A stretch of 64,000 bases of DNA from positions 17,781,817 to 17,845,816 of the forward strand of contig OZ020270.1 of NCBI GenBank assembly GCA_963971225.1, given 5' to 3'. The stretch comes from Melieria omissa. Lineage: Eukaryota > Arthropoda > Insecta > Diptera > Ulidiidae. The position numbers and the translations under genes were made by a program. Under the pieces are notes generated by a model. It saw only the letters and a list, made by a program, of their open reading frames with translations. It did not search any database and had not been told where the DNA came from. Positions 19,446-29,740 of the stretch are shown in pieces (the stretch's first letter is position 1; each line of letters opens with the position of its first letter).

Positions 19446-21056
19446 ATGGTTAAACTCGAGCTGCTGAAGGTAGACCAGCTGAAGAAGGAGCTGGCTGCCT
19501 GGAATTTGCCGACTGCTGGCGGAAAGGTGGAGTTGCAGTTGCGCTTGCGAGAAGCATGTGAGGCACGAGGCGTCGATTGGACTGTGCACGAGTTCGGAGC
19601 GCAAGAACTAGAGGCGTCGGCCAAGGTGGAGGAATCGCCTGCTGCTACTGTGTCGCTGCAAAGTACGGCTGCAGCGGCTGCGCCACTACAAGCATTGGAC
19701 ATGAGCCAGCTAATGGTTGCACTTAAAGGCATGTTCGAGACTTCCAACCGTGAAATGGCAGCGAAACTGGAATCTTCGAATCAGGAGATGGCAGCGAAGC
19801 TGGAAACTTCGAATCAGGAGATGGCAGCGAAGCTGGAAACTACGAATCTCGAAATTTCGGCAAAAGTCGAGACTGCAAATCGAGCAATGTCAGCGAAGCT
19901 GGAAACTACAAATCGAGAAATGGCAGCGAAAATGGAAACGGCGACCCAGGAAATATCGGCGCAAGTGGCGGAGCGAATGGAAGTCAAGCTTCAGGAAAAT
20001 TCTGCGCGCTTGGAGCAGAAAGTGGAGGAAATCTCGGACAGGATTAATGGGAAAGTCGAGCACCTGGAGACGCGGGTAGAGCATTTGGATAAACGAGTCG
20101 ACGACCTAGATGATTCCCTGAACAAACGAGATGGCGACCTGGATGATTCCCTAAACAAACGTGTTGACGATCTTGATGATTCCCTGAGCAAACGAGTTGA
20201 TAGTCTGGAAGTTTCGATGAACAGAAAAATGGACGAGCGGCTTAGGGAGGTACAGCCGCGAGAATGGTTGCCGCCGGTTCCGGAAAGTGTTGCCACCCGA
20301 GCAGAAGTGCCTACTTATGATGGGACTACGCCATTCGATACCTTCAAGCTGCAATTCGACCTGGCTGCTCTGGAAAATCAGTGGACCGATGTAAGAAAAG
20401 GTCGGAAATTGGCGCTGCCTCTTAAAGGTGCTGCGGCTGAGGTAATAAAATTAGTTCCAGAATGTTTACGAAGTGAGTACGAGACCGTCATAAGGGCGCT
20501 GGCAGCCAAATACAGCGACGAGCACAACAGAACGCTATATTACTGTGAGCTGAAGAATCGCAGGCAAAGATCCAACGAGGCGCTGCAGACATATGCAGCA
20601 GACATTGAGCGGCTCGTGCAGCTGTGCTACCCGTCCTTCGGCGCTGAGGATCTCGAGAGGATGAAGATTGAGGCGTTTGTTGAAGGTCTTCATGATCCGG
20701 AGACACGTCGCAGTGCGTTGATGATGGGCAAGCCGACATTTAGGGAGACGGTGACCAGCGCGATGACATATGAGGCGACATGGATTGGGAGCACTCGGTA
20801 TGCACCTGCGAGAATACGCCAGATCCAGCCGGACAACGACATTACGAGCCAGGCCATAAGCTCTGAGCCACCGGACAGGCCACGGGTGGTCGCGTCTAAA
20901 GTTGTTTGCTGGGTATGTGGCAAGCAGGGCCACATATCACGAGACTGCCGCCAACGAAAGAGGCGTTCCCGTTCTCGATCGCAATCGCCTGAAGCGAGGA
21001 ATACTGACTATCGAGGCTCAGCCAACAAGCGCAGGGCTGAGGACGAGGACCCGTGA
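19446..21056 (+). CDS. gag: Family S gag with SAP motif, coiled coil and CCHC knuckle
   Basis: Intact 536-residue capsid polyprotein starting at ATG 19446. Residues about 5-40 (LKVDQLKKELAAWNLPTAGGKVELQLRLREA) have the spacing of a SAP motif, a small helix-turn-helix known for binding AT-rich scaffold DNA. Residues about 95-265 form a long charged coiled coil made of near-perfect 11-residue repeats, first NQEMAAKLETS-type, then DDLDDSLNKRV-type. A capsid-like region follows (PTYDGTTPFDTFKLQFD, LKNRRQRSNEALQTYAADIERL). Near residue 490 lies a CCHC zinc knuckle, CWVCGKQGHISRDC, followed by an Arg/Ser-rich tail. In contrast to pol, this frame has no break. The SAP call is by pattern only. Confidence 0.9.
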   Translation: MVKLELLKVDQLKKELAAWNLPTAGGKVELQLRLREACEARGVDWTVHEFGAQELEASAKVEESPAATVSLQSTAAAAAPLQALDMSQLMVALKGMFETSNREMAAKLESSNQEMAAKLETSNQEMAAKLETTNLEISAKVETANRAMSAKLETTNREMAAKMETATQEISAQVAERMEVKLQENSARLEQKVEEISDRINGKVEHLETRVEHLDKRVDDLDDSLNKRDGDLDDSLNKRVDDLDDSLSKRVDSLEVSMNRKMDERLREVQPREWLPPVPESVATRAEVPTYDGTTPFDTFKLQFDLAALENQWTDVRKGRKLALPLKGAAAEVIKLVPECLRSEYETVIRALAAKYSDEHNRTLYYCELKNRRQRSNEALQTYAADIERLVQLCYPSFGAEDLERMKIEAFVEGLHDPETRRSALMMGKPTFRETVTSAMTYEATWIGSTRYAPARIRQIQPDNDITSQAISSEPPDRPRVVASKVVCWVCGKQGHISRDCRQRKRRSRSRSQSPEARNTDYRGSANKRRAEDEDP

Positions 21057-21169
21057 AACTAAAACGGGTCAGCCCAAAGGGGCGTGACCTGATCCCCACA
21101 ATCTGCCGCCCCACCATCCTTGTCTCACAGCTGAAACGACAGCCCAGCAGCTTGACAATTGAAGGAAGG

Positions 21170-23640
21170 ACAGTTATCCACTACCTCGGATCGATGACAC
21201 CCTGGACACACTGTCAGGCACGCAGTGGTTCTCCACACTCGACTTACGCAGCGGCTATTGGCAGGTAGAGCTTGCAGACAAGGACAAGGAGAAAACGGCT
21301 TTCAGTGTTGGCGATGGTTTGTGGCAGTTCACCGTCATGCCGTTTGGACTCTGCAACGCACCAGCAACATTCGAGCGGCTAATGGAACGCGTGCTAAAAG
21401 GGTTGCATTGGCGGACGTGTCTGGTATACCTCGACGACATAATCGTGATGGGCAAAAGCTTCGACGACCACCTGGGAAAGCTGGAGGAGGTATTCGAGCG
21501 GATACAAAAAGCCGCTTAAACTCAACCCAAAGAAGTGCTCGCTGTTCCAAAAGGAGGTAAATTATCTGGGTCATACGGTTTCCGCCCGCGGAGTACATAC
21601 GGATGAAAATAAAATCACGGCGGTGAAGGAGTGGTTCCGGCCACGCAATCTACATGAACTCCGCAGTTTCCTGGGCCTGTGCCCATACTACCGCCGATTT
21701 GTTCCGGGATTCGCGAACATAGCCAGCAGCTTGCACAAACTGACGAAAAAGAGCCAAGCTTTCGAGTGGAACGAGGAGCAGGAACAGGCTTTTGCACGTC
21801 TGAAGGAAAAACTGTGCAGTGCTCCAATTCTGGCCTTCCCCGTGCCTGGGGAGATGTTTGTGCTGGATACAGATGCAAGCGGGAAAAGTATTGGCGGTGT
21901 GCTATCACAGATAATAGACGGCCAGGAACAAGTGATAGCGTACTACAGTAGGGTTCTATCGAAACCGGAACGCAACTACTGTGTGACACGGAGAGAACTG
22001 CTGGCGGTATTGGACTGCGTAAAACACTTCCACAAATATATGTATGGACAAAGGTTTCGCCTGCGCACAGATCATGCGGCATTGAGATGGCTCCTGAACT
22101 TTAAGGATCCTGAAGGACAATTGGCGCGGTGGATCGAGCGACTGCAGAGCTACGACTACACGATAGAGCATCGCAAGGGCAGTAGCCATGGAAATGCCGA
22201 TGCCTTGTCACGCCGTCCGTGCAAAGTCGAATGCAGGCCGTGCTCGCGAGCCGAAAGCAGAGAACAGATAGTGGACGACCGGTGGGTAAGCGTTATGCCA
22301 GAGGAAGAGTGGTCTGCGGAGAGGCTACGAAAGGACCAGCGTGAGGATGCGGATCTTGCAAAAATCGTCGAAGGCAAGGAGCAAGGCGCACGTCTAGACT
22401 GGCAGGAGGTGGCCGGTGAAAGCCCAATCGCTAAGGCTTACTGGGCACAGTGGAAAAGTCTGCGGCTGAAGGAAGGATGCCTGTACCGCGAATGGGAGAG
22501 CGCGGATGGTCGGACCAGCAACTCCCTAATGGTAGTGCCGAAATGCAGAATCAACGAGGTCATCGAGGCATACCATAACGACTCCAGTGGAGGACACCTG
22601 GGTATCACCAAAACCGTCGCCAAAATAAAAAGACGATTCTACTGGGTAGGATGTCAGGAGTCTGTAGCTGAGTGGATTAAGAGCTGCGACCGATGTTCAG
22701 CCGCGAAAGGGCGGACAAGAAAATCTCGAGGCCGCATGCAGCAGTACAACGTGGGAGCGCCCTTCGAGCGGATTGCTATGGACGTCGCCGGCCCATTCCC
22801 AACTAGCACTCAAGGCAACATATATGTGCTGGTGGTAATGGATTACTTCAGCAAATGACCCGAAGTGTACCCTATTCCTAACCAGGAGGCCACTACGATC
22901 TCGGAAAAGCTGGTAAACAACTGGGTAGCCAGGTTCGGAGTTCCGTTGGAGTTGCACTCAGATCAAGGCCGGAATTTCAAATCTGCGGTATTCAAGGAAG
23001 TGTGTGAGCTGCTGGGGATAAAGAAAACGCGTACCACTCCTTTGCACCCACAGTCCGACGGCATCGTGGAACGCTTTAACCGGACACTGGAGGAATACCT
23101 GCGGAAAGTGGTAGGCAGGAATCAAAAGGATTGGGACACGCATATCCCCCTGTTCCTGATGGCGTATAGGTCAGCCCCGCACGACACGACATCACTCACT
23201 CCAGCCCGAGCAGTGTTCGGCACAGAGTTGCGGTTACCCGCTGACTTGAAGTTCGGGGTAGTCAGCACGACGGGAGGCGCTAAGACGGACTACGTGGCCA
23301 ATTAGCGGGCGGAACTGGAGGAAATTTACCAGTTTATAAGGGGCCGCACCAAACTGGTCAGCGATAAGGCGAAAGCCAGATACGATCTACGGGCCAACTT
23401 AGCAGGGTTCCAAGAAGGCGATTTGGTAATGCTCTACAACCCGCAGCGGAGGAAAGGTTTGTCTCCGAAACTTCAAGCGTCATGGGAAGGACCGTACGAA
23501 GTCGTGACTAGGATTAACGACGTGGTATACCGGATTCAACGTTGCAGCAATAGAGGCGCTAAGCTGAAGGTAGTCCATTTGGAGCGTCTGGTGCCTCATC
23601 ACAGCGGAGCCTCGGCACTTGTTCGGGACGAACAAGTCTA
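21170..23640 (+). pseudogene. Family S pol: RT, RNase H, integrase, broken
   Basis: The protease and the first fingers of RT are missing: after gag the sequence jumps to the RT region around GTQWFSTLDLRSGYWQ. The catalytic YLDD box (VYLDDIIV) is present. A frame change near 21518 separates it from the longer frame 21623-22858, which holds the RT end (LGLCPYYRRFVPGF), RNase H (DTDASGKSIGGVLSQ, RTDHAALRWLL), the integrase zinc module (HLGITKTVAKIKRRFYW, CDRCSAAK) and the first core Asp (MDVAGPFP). A TGA at 22857 interrupts the core, and a TAG near 23303 comes after the second half (SDQGRNF, PQSDGIVERFNRTL). The final GPY-type piece is 23423-23640. It cannot make a functional enzyme without a helper. 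Confidence 0.9.
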
Positions 23641-23652
23641 AGTGGTGGGCAG

Positions 23653-24076
23653 TGTAACGATAAGACAGTCTGTCGCTGTGCAAAGCAACCCTGCCGCTTC
23701 GCGCCGCGCTATAATTCAATGTGGCAACGACGGCCGCGATAATAACTTTTAGTCCAATCTGGCAACGATGATCGCGATCATCAGGGAAACCTTTAGTCCA
23801 CTCGGGAATGTGCGCGAACGATCTGCGCGATGGCCGGGCGGGTATAAAAGGCAGCCGGATGCGGCGCAGCGAGTCAGTCTGGTTTTGACAAGTGAAGTTG
23901 CCACACGGAGTAATTAAGCAAATACTTAAGTGTACGAACAGTAAAGTGTAAAACTGTGAATAATAAAGTGACTGTTGGTTTTGAATTGGCTTCGTTGGAA
24001 TAATTAAAGTTGTTTCATTTTCAAATTGCACAATCCAGTGATACGTAAAAGCCAACTAGACCTTGTATTCGTAACA
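23653..24076 (+). repeat. S copy 2 3' LTR (complete)
   Basis: 424 bp, TGTAACGATAAG...TTCGTAACA. It is preceded by a short purine tract (AGTGGTGGGCAG). It contains the TATA box at 23843, a TCAGTCT initiator-like start about 25 bases later, and AATAAA at about 23962. Confidence 0.93.
23843..23849 (+). promoter_or_regulatory. LTR TATA box
   Basis: GGGTATAAAAGGC followed by GAGTCAGTCTGG about 30 bases on, a TATA plus arthropod-type TCAGT initiator. It is absent from the deleted 5' LTR. Transcription from here would read out of the element into family D. Confidence 0.7.
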
Positions 24077-24080
24077 ATAT

Positions 24081-25769
24081 CAAAACTAATTAAAATTTTT
24101 TAAAATATGTGCGTCATATTTCTTCTTTTTCTATATCTATTTGGGTAATAAAAATGGGGAAAATTATTAATAATCTTATTAATTAAAAATATTAATATTA
24201 AAAGTTTGGTATAACATTGGAATTATCTAGTTAAAACAAAAAAAAAAAACAAACAAAAAAAAATAAAAACATATCGAAATTATTGCTAAGATAGACATTT
24301 TTTCTGTTATTTTTATTCTTAAGATTTTTTTGCTAGTTTAAAATTAAAACTATAAAAAGTTAGCCAAAAAAAAAGGAATTTTTTTTCAATATGAAATTGC
24401 GCTAATTAAAAATTTTGTTTTCAAAAGACTAACAAAATATACCATGATTTTAAAAGCGGAGGAATAAATACAATAAAATAAAATTAGGTAAAAGTGACAA
24501 AAAATAAAAAAAAAACAAAATAATTTGGTTATATCGAAAAACAAAAGAACGCACTTACACCACTGACAAATTTTCTTTCCACAAAACCCTATCTAGCACA
24601 TCCTGTTCCTGAAAACGCGCATCATGTCGCTGGGCCCAACGCATCGATGGAGCGAGAAAAACCGTGAGTGAACCAATAAAATTTGTATATATTTTTTTTA
24701 ATGTGGGTTTTCGTGCGTTTATTTGAAAAAAAGAAAGAAAAGAAACGAAAAAGGGATAATGTCTTAAAAAAAAAGAAAAAAAGGAAAAATTAAATTTACG
24801 AAAAATTCGGAAAATTAGTTAAAATAAGAAAAATAAATTTTGAGAAATAAAAATAATTTTTTTTTTATTTTAAAAGTATGATTGGAAAATTTATTAAATT
24901 GGAAGGAAAAAGTTGAGACAGTTTTATATGATTTTGAAATTAATTTTTTTTTGTCGCTGAAATTTTGGTTAATTTTTTTTCCATGAAAATATTTGGCTTA
25001 GTTCTAAAAGCGTTATTTACTAAGCAAATGTAATTATTTTTTTTATAATTTAATTTCATAGCCAAGTGTTTTTTTTTATACTATTTGTTTTCTCTAGAAA
25101 TTTAATGAACAAAATTGTGAAAATTTACAAAAATCATTTGATTATGAAAAATAGTTTGGAAATTAGATTAAGAATTTTGATTTTGTATTAGGTTAAGATT
25201 ATGGAAATAAAATTTTTAGTATGATTGCTTAAGCTTAAATAGTGTTTGGTCTGTCACTGAAGTGGGGTGAGGAGGGTTAATTTTTCTTTGGGTTTCCGAA
25301 TTCCATCATAGGAAACAAAGGTAGGGCGGGTTAAGAGCATCCCATTCAATGAGGCGATGCTGAGGAATCGAAACAACAGCAGCAATGGTACTTGCTACCA
25401 TGTCCGTCCGTTATGTCAGGAGTTAAAGCGTGTGCATAAAATAATTGTATGTTAGTGTATGTGTGTATGTATCTTTTGTTATGATTTTCCGGTTGTAGAC
25501 TGCTAGGTCGTCGTTGCGGTGTTTGCTGGTGTAGATCCAAATGGCTGTAGGTGAGGCGGTATGGCTACTGAGCGGATTTGTTGGAGTGGAACCCACGCCA
25601 GCTGAAGCTACGGGATAACCAAAGTCAGATGCACGCGTCCAACTAAACCCGCTGGCCCCGTAGTCATACTCGTGCTCACCGATCGAATGTAGGGTGCCGG
25701 CATACATGCAACATGAGGACGACTAGCGGTGACCTGCCACAAGGACTGTGGAGGTGCAGCGGCAGCAGA
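24081..25769 (-). repeat. Dispersed repeat D, copy 1, right piece
   Basis: Matches 33949-35652. Most of it is AT-rich and non-coding. Around 24617-24668 there is a short GC-rich island, ATGTCGCTGGGCCCAACG... ending GAAAAACC followed by GTGAGTG, which looks like an exon with a 5' splice site on the plus strand. The right end (GCGGCAGCAGAAA) is shared with copy 2. Confidence 0.85.
25423..25707 (-). other. Orphan 94-codon open frame in repeat D (copy 1)
   Basis: The ATG-initiated frame begins MYAGTLHSIGEHEYDYGASG. The same frame is open in D copy 2 (35305-35589) with three amino-acid changes (Ala to Thr, Asp to Gly, Val to Asp). At least three of the few base differences change the protein, which argues against strong purifying selection. 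It has no recognisable domain, signal peptide or membrane span, and I do not recognise the protein. It may be a captured host exon or chance. Confidence 0.3.
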
Positions 25770-25920
25770 AACAAAAGGCCAGATGTACATACCGATCTGC
25801 ATTCAAAACAGAAAATGGCGCCCAACGTGGGGTCGCTACGAACGTGGGGCATGCCACATGTGATCGACACCCATATACACATAACAGAAAATGGCGCCCA
25901 ACTTGGGGCCGCTACGTAAG
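25770..25920 (+). repeat. Tandem 76-bp unit containing a tRNA-Lys primer-like sequence
   Basis: TGGCGCCCAACGTGGGG occurs at 25816-25832 and, slightly changed, at 25892-25908, each preceded by ACAGAAAA. A third version is at 57810-57825. This matches the primer site adjoining errantivirus LTRs, so these are probably rearranged leader fragments of such an element. Confidence 0.55.
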
Positions 25921-26500
25921 TGGGGCCGAATTTTACAATTTTTTTTTGAAGCATTGCGTTTGTTAGGCATGCTTGGATTTGTGATGTTTTGGTTGAATAC
26001 TATAACTTCTTACCACTACCTACGAACGTTGAATCGCTTCGAAAAGATTTTTTTTTGCAATCGGATGTTTTTCTTTATTAGCTTCATGCTTTGGATACTT
26101 AGCACAGCTTCAACTAAATGTTGGTTGAGCTAACTGGCATGAATGCTGAAGGGAAAACCGATATGCTAGAGGTTATATAAATGTTTTTTTCATTTTTATT
26201 AAATGTTTTTGAATTTTCGTTTTCGCGATAGCTTTGCAGTGCGGATTTTGTTAAGCTCGTGGTAGTAGCTTATAACCTCATTGCAAATGCATCTGATCGT
26301 TTAAGCGAGCTGTTGTTTCATTTTCCTCCGGAAAGTCTCCTTACACCCTTCATAGAGACCAAACTAGAAGGTTCTTCTCTATGATTGATTTTTTTTTGGT
26401 GATTTTTTTTTGCGATTGATGATTTTGTTTTGATGGCTTATCTTTATCTTTACCGTTATCTTTATCTTGTTGGCACTTTTTGAGAGTTCGTTGGTACAAA
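25921..26500. other. Spacer, no gene seen
   Basis: AT-rich, with a CTTTAT(C) microsatellite at about 26442-26470. No element ends were recognised. Confidence 0.5.
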
Positions 26501-26504
26501 AATT

Positions 26505-27935
26505 ATATTTATTTATTTATTTATTGTACAATTAAGTAGCTTACAGACTAACTACAGATTAGTTATTTAAAGTAAATGTTTAAACTATGTTTAAAAGACA
26601 ATTTGGAAGATGAAAAATCAATAAAATTATAAAGTGAATTAACTTCAGCCAAAGTTCTAGCCAGGGGCGCAAATTGGGCGTAGTTAGTACGACAACAGGC
26701 AAGATTGAAAATTTCATAATTCCGCAACTGTTTGGCAGGAACATGAAAATTGATTCTATCAAGCAATAAGGGACAGTCAATACCACCAGTAACTAAATCG
26801 AATACAAAGGTCATGGAGAGAATCTTCCTCCTGTCTTCGAGGGACTTGATATGCAATAAGGAGCACATAGAGTCGTACGACGGAACAGGGTCAACAAATC
26901 TCAAAGATCGAAGTGCATATCTTAAAAACACTTTCTGGACTCGTTCAAGTCGTTTGATATGCACACTGTGATATGGTCTCCAAATGAAAACCGCATATTC
27001 AAGCACTGACCGGACATAAGCATTAAAAAGCGTTTTTACGGTGTAAGGATCAGTGAAGTCAACACTGTTCCGCCTAACAAAAGCAAGCATAGAGTAAGCT
27101 TTAGAAAGAGTAAAGTTGAGATGGCTGGAAAAAGTGAGCTTAGAGTCAAAAATAACTCCAAGGTCCCTACCTTGTGCGGTCAAAAAAATCTATTTTTTTT
27201 TCATGCATTTCGGATTAATACATGATTGTAGAATACGCTCCCAAAATTTGAAGTTGAAATCTTTCGAATTACGGAAGCAATTTATCGAAACAGGTAGCGG
27301 TGTCGAGCGCGCCGAGTACTGAAGCAAAACTTTGAACGCGTTTTTCTCAAAACTACATTTTTTGACCTTGCGGAAGTGATTTAGGCCACACGAGTTGAGA
27401 AATAGCTACGAAATTTTAAACAGTCATTTATCAAGGTCTTAGCTATGGCCCGAACTAGGATCTTCAAGAAATAATAATTTTTTTTCATTAAAAATAGAAA
27501 TTTGTATTGAAAAAAGTAGGTAAAAATTGAGTTTTTTAGCCAAAATCGCATATATCCTTCATTTTTCATTTTTGTTTTAAATCCTAGTTCCAGCCATAGA
27601 CAAAAGGATACCGCATAAGAAAAAATTTCATTTTTGTGTTTCAAGTCATCTCAAACAGCGACAGGACTTCCGCGAGTAAGGAAGTCCTGCCGCCATTGCT
27701 CGATGGCCCCCTCCCCCCCTTTGCATATTTTATCTTGAAACTTTTTTTACTTGTACAATAAACATATACCTACATCTGAAAACATTTCCAGTGTTTATCT
27801 TAAAAACCTTCCCATCAAAAATTAAAAAAAAAAAACATGTTTTCTCGGCCGCACAAGGTAGAAACCTGCCTTAAGGGGCGTGTTATCGATACAGTAGGAG
27901 GTTTGCAGCGGACAATGAGATAAATGAATATATCT
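26505..27935 (-). pseudogene. Non-LTR retrotransposon (LINE) 3' end, RT thumb and tail, split by a MITE
   Basis: The minus-strand frame 27183-26563 (207 codons) is the C-terminal part of a LINE reverse transcriptase: RDLGVIFDSKLTFSSHL, the AYSMLAFVRRNS helix, FNAYVRSVLEYAVFIW and KRLERVQKVFLRYALR, then a variable tail. It ends in a short 3' UTR and an (AAAT)n simple repeat at 26505-26525, the usual LINE tail. Upstream the frame is interrupted by the TA-flanked MITE at 27170-27858. Beyond it (27861-27930) the same frame appears to continue for about 20 codons, and then a different element begins, so most of the RT including its catalytic box is missing. The clade (Jockey, CR1 or similar) is not resolved. 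Confidence 0.82.
27170..27858. mobile_element. TA-flanked MITE in the LINE (689 bp)
   Basis: The ends are CCTTGTGCGG and its inverse CCGCACAAGG, flanked by TA on both sides (27168-27169 and 27859-27860), as for Tc1/mariner-type elements. A short GC-rich hairpin (CAGGACTTCCGCGAGTAAGGAAGTCCTG) lies near 27662-27689. There is no coding capacity. Confidence 0.8.
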
Positions 27936-28152
27936 TTATATTTATTTCTTTTGTGGTTTGATTTTTTTTTGGTTTGGCTTTGCGAATTTTTGGCTGGTGC
28001 TATTTTTTTTTGGATAAATTTTTGGCTGTGCTATTTTTTTTTTGTTGATAAATTTTTGGCTGGCGCTAGTTTTTTTATTTTGTTTGTGGTACAAAACAAA
28101 TTTTTGGTTTTGAGTAAAGATATCGCTGAGACACAGTACTGGCAATTTGCCT
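27936..28152 (+). repeat. Leader with degenerate 38-bp repeats
   Basis: Three imperfect copies of AATTTTTGGCTGGTGCTATTTTTTT between about 27985 and 28075, immediately upstream of the RING-gag frame. It is probably the untranslated leader of that element. No LTR end was found. Confidence 0.5.
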
Positions 28153-29115
28153 ATGCAATCGGTTTGCACACTATGCCGTTCGATTTTTATTGAAGGCAGT
28201 GATATATTACGGACGGCTTGCAGCCATACTTTCCACAGATTGTGTCTCTTAAACTATCTGAAGCGTAATTCGTCGTGTCCGCAATGTCGAGCTGCGTGTA
28301 GCAGTAGAGAATTTTTGAAAACTTCAGCCAAGCCCACTGGCATGCAAACACGATCGCAAGCAAATCCGTCTCAGGAAGCGGAAGACCCTCGTCCATCCAC
28401 ATCGCAAGCAGCAGCAGCAGCAGCGCAGATGTCTGGCACGCCAACTCGATCCAGTAATGCGGTTGCCGATGCAGCAGCCAATGTTGCAAGTGACCTTTCA
28501 GACGAAAGCCGAATCAGAAGCGTGGTGGGAGCTATTGTGTCAACTAGGCAAGCCACAATTCTGGATGGTTTGGAATCACGAGTGACACAGCTGATTGAGG
28601 GAAAGCTAGAGGCTAGCTTGAGCAACGTTTTGAGCAAGTTGAATTTGCAAGGTGCACAACCTGAGCACAACCAATTTTCAGCTCACGATTCAACCCCAAC
28701 ATTTCCGCAAGAGTTGCCGTATGCACACAACAACAGCGACAACAACCGTGATGGTCAGGTTTCGGTACCGTTTCGCGTCAGTGACGGATCGACCGTCACC
28801 AATTCAGGCAAAATTGCGCATCTTATCTCGAGTTGGGACATCAAGTTTGATGGTGGTCCTAAATTGTCCGTAGAGAATTTTATCTTTAGGATTGAATTGC
28901 AGGTTATAGATACCCTAGGTGGGAATTTTAGTTTATTGTGCGAGCACGTACAAAGTTTGTTTGTTAACGAGGCCAAGGATTGGTATTGGAGATACCGGCG
29001 ATCAGTTGATAGGATTGAATGGTCGTCGTTGTGTCAAGCTCTGCGTACTCATTTTGGTGAGCACAAGACAGATACAGATATCCAGCGTTTGAGTCCGCTG
29101 ATTACCTTGATTTAA
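28153..29115 (+). CDS. RING-H2 finger fused to gypsy-type gag
   Basis: 320 codons from ATG 28153. The N-terminus is a complete RING-H2 finger: C-x2-C-x14-C-x-H-x2-H-x2-C-x10-C-x2-C, residues 5 to 45. This fold normally recruits a ubiquitin-conjugating enzyme. After it come a Ser/Ala/Gln-rich linker, a helical stretch (about 115-165) and a gag-like region near the C-terminus (FDGGPKLSVENFIFRIE, AKDWYWRYRRSV, LRTHFGEHKTDTDI). The protein ends soon after, and the next frame is integrase, so the rest of gag, protease, RT and RNase H have been deleted. The stop may be a result of that deletion. The RING fold and its fusion to gag are plain from the sequence. E3 ligase activity is inference. Confidence 0.8.
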   Translation: MQSVCTLCRSIFIEGSDILRTACSHTFHRLCLLNYLKRNSSCPQCRAACSSREFLKTSAKPTGMQTRSQANPSQEAEDPRPSTSQAAAAAAQMSGTPTRSSNAVADAAANVASDLSDESRIRSVVGAIVSTRQATILDGLESRVTQLIEGKLEASLSNVLSKLNLQGAQPEHNQFSAHDSTPTFPQELPYAHNNSDNNRDGQVSVPFRVSDGSTVTNSGKIAHLISSWDIKFDGGPKLSVENFIFRIELQVIDTLGGNFSLLCEHVQSLFVNEAKDWYWRYRRSVDRIEWSSLCQALRTHFGEHKTDTDIQRLSPLITLI

Positions 29116-29740
29116 AGAAGCGAATTACTGAAAACGAAGCACGATTGCCGGATTTGCGTATTGTTGGCAAACACGTTTACAAACGCAATGAATTCGCAGA
29201 TGGTACGGAATGGGAAGTATCAAATTGGAAGCTGTGGCTACCAAAAGAATTAATTGCAGAAGCAATTAGTAGTTCTCATTGTCCTCCAAATAAATGTCAC
29301 GGTGGTATAGGCAAAACAATAGAGCGCTTGCGGAAAAATTTGTTTTGGCCAAAAAGGGTTGCCGACGTCAAGGACTTGATTGGAAAATGTACAGTTTGTG
29401 GCCAGAGCAAAGCTCCAAACCGAATTCTACGTCCGCCGATGTCTGGCCAATACAGTACGCAAAGTCCTTTTCAGAAACTATATATTGATTTGTTAGGCCC
29501 TTATCCGCGTTCAAAACAAGGCAATGTGGCTATACTAATTGTACTCGATCATTTGACAAAATTTCCACTGTTGAAAGCCATTAGGAAAGCCAACTCCAAT
29601 GTCATTTGCGTTTTTCTGCGTGAAAATGTTTTCAGTGTATTTGGGACGCCCGAAATAATTTTAACCGACAATGGTAAACAATTCAAGTCGACACATTTCA
29701 ACGAGTTCTTAAAAGAGCGAGGCATACGACACATGTACAC
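29116..29740 (+). pseudogene. Integrase, first part, of the RING-gag element
   Basis: Open in frame from about 29116. It contains the zinc module (HCPPNKCHGGIGKTIERLRKNLFW and CTVCGQSK), the first catalytic Asp in KLYIDLLGPYP and the second in LTDNGKQF. The coding sequence is cut after HMYT by a hAT element inserted at 29741. The third catalytic residue is on the far side at 32015. Confidence 0.88.

Larger units (their letters stand above)
19159..24076 (+). mobile_element. Ty3/gypsy element of family S, copy 2
   Basis: A 4.9-kb element with LTRs at 19159-19367 and 23653-24076, flanked by ATAT on each side (19155-19158 and 24077-24080). It carries an intact gag and a pol that has lost its protease and RT start and has one frameshift and two in-frame stops. 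The 5' LTR lacks 215 bases, including the promoter. The empty site is visible at about 33945 in D copy 2. The same family supplies the fragment at 1-325 and the split LTR at 337-7724. Confidence 0.93.

Noticed and set aside
21615..22082. Minus-strand frame of 155 codons
   Set aside because: It is antisense to the RT/RNase H of S copy 2 and has no independent support.
25816..25832. A tRNA gene
   Set aside because: TGGCGCCCAACGTGGGG is only the complement of a tRNA-Lys 3' end (primer-like). No cloverleaf surrounds it.
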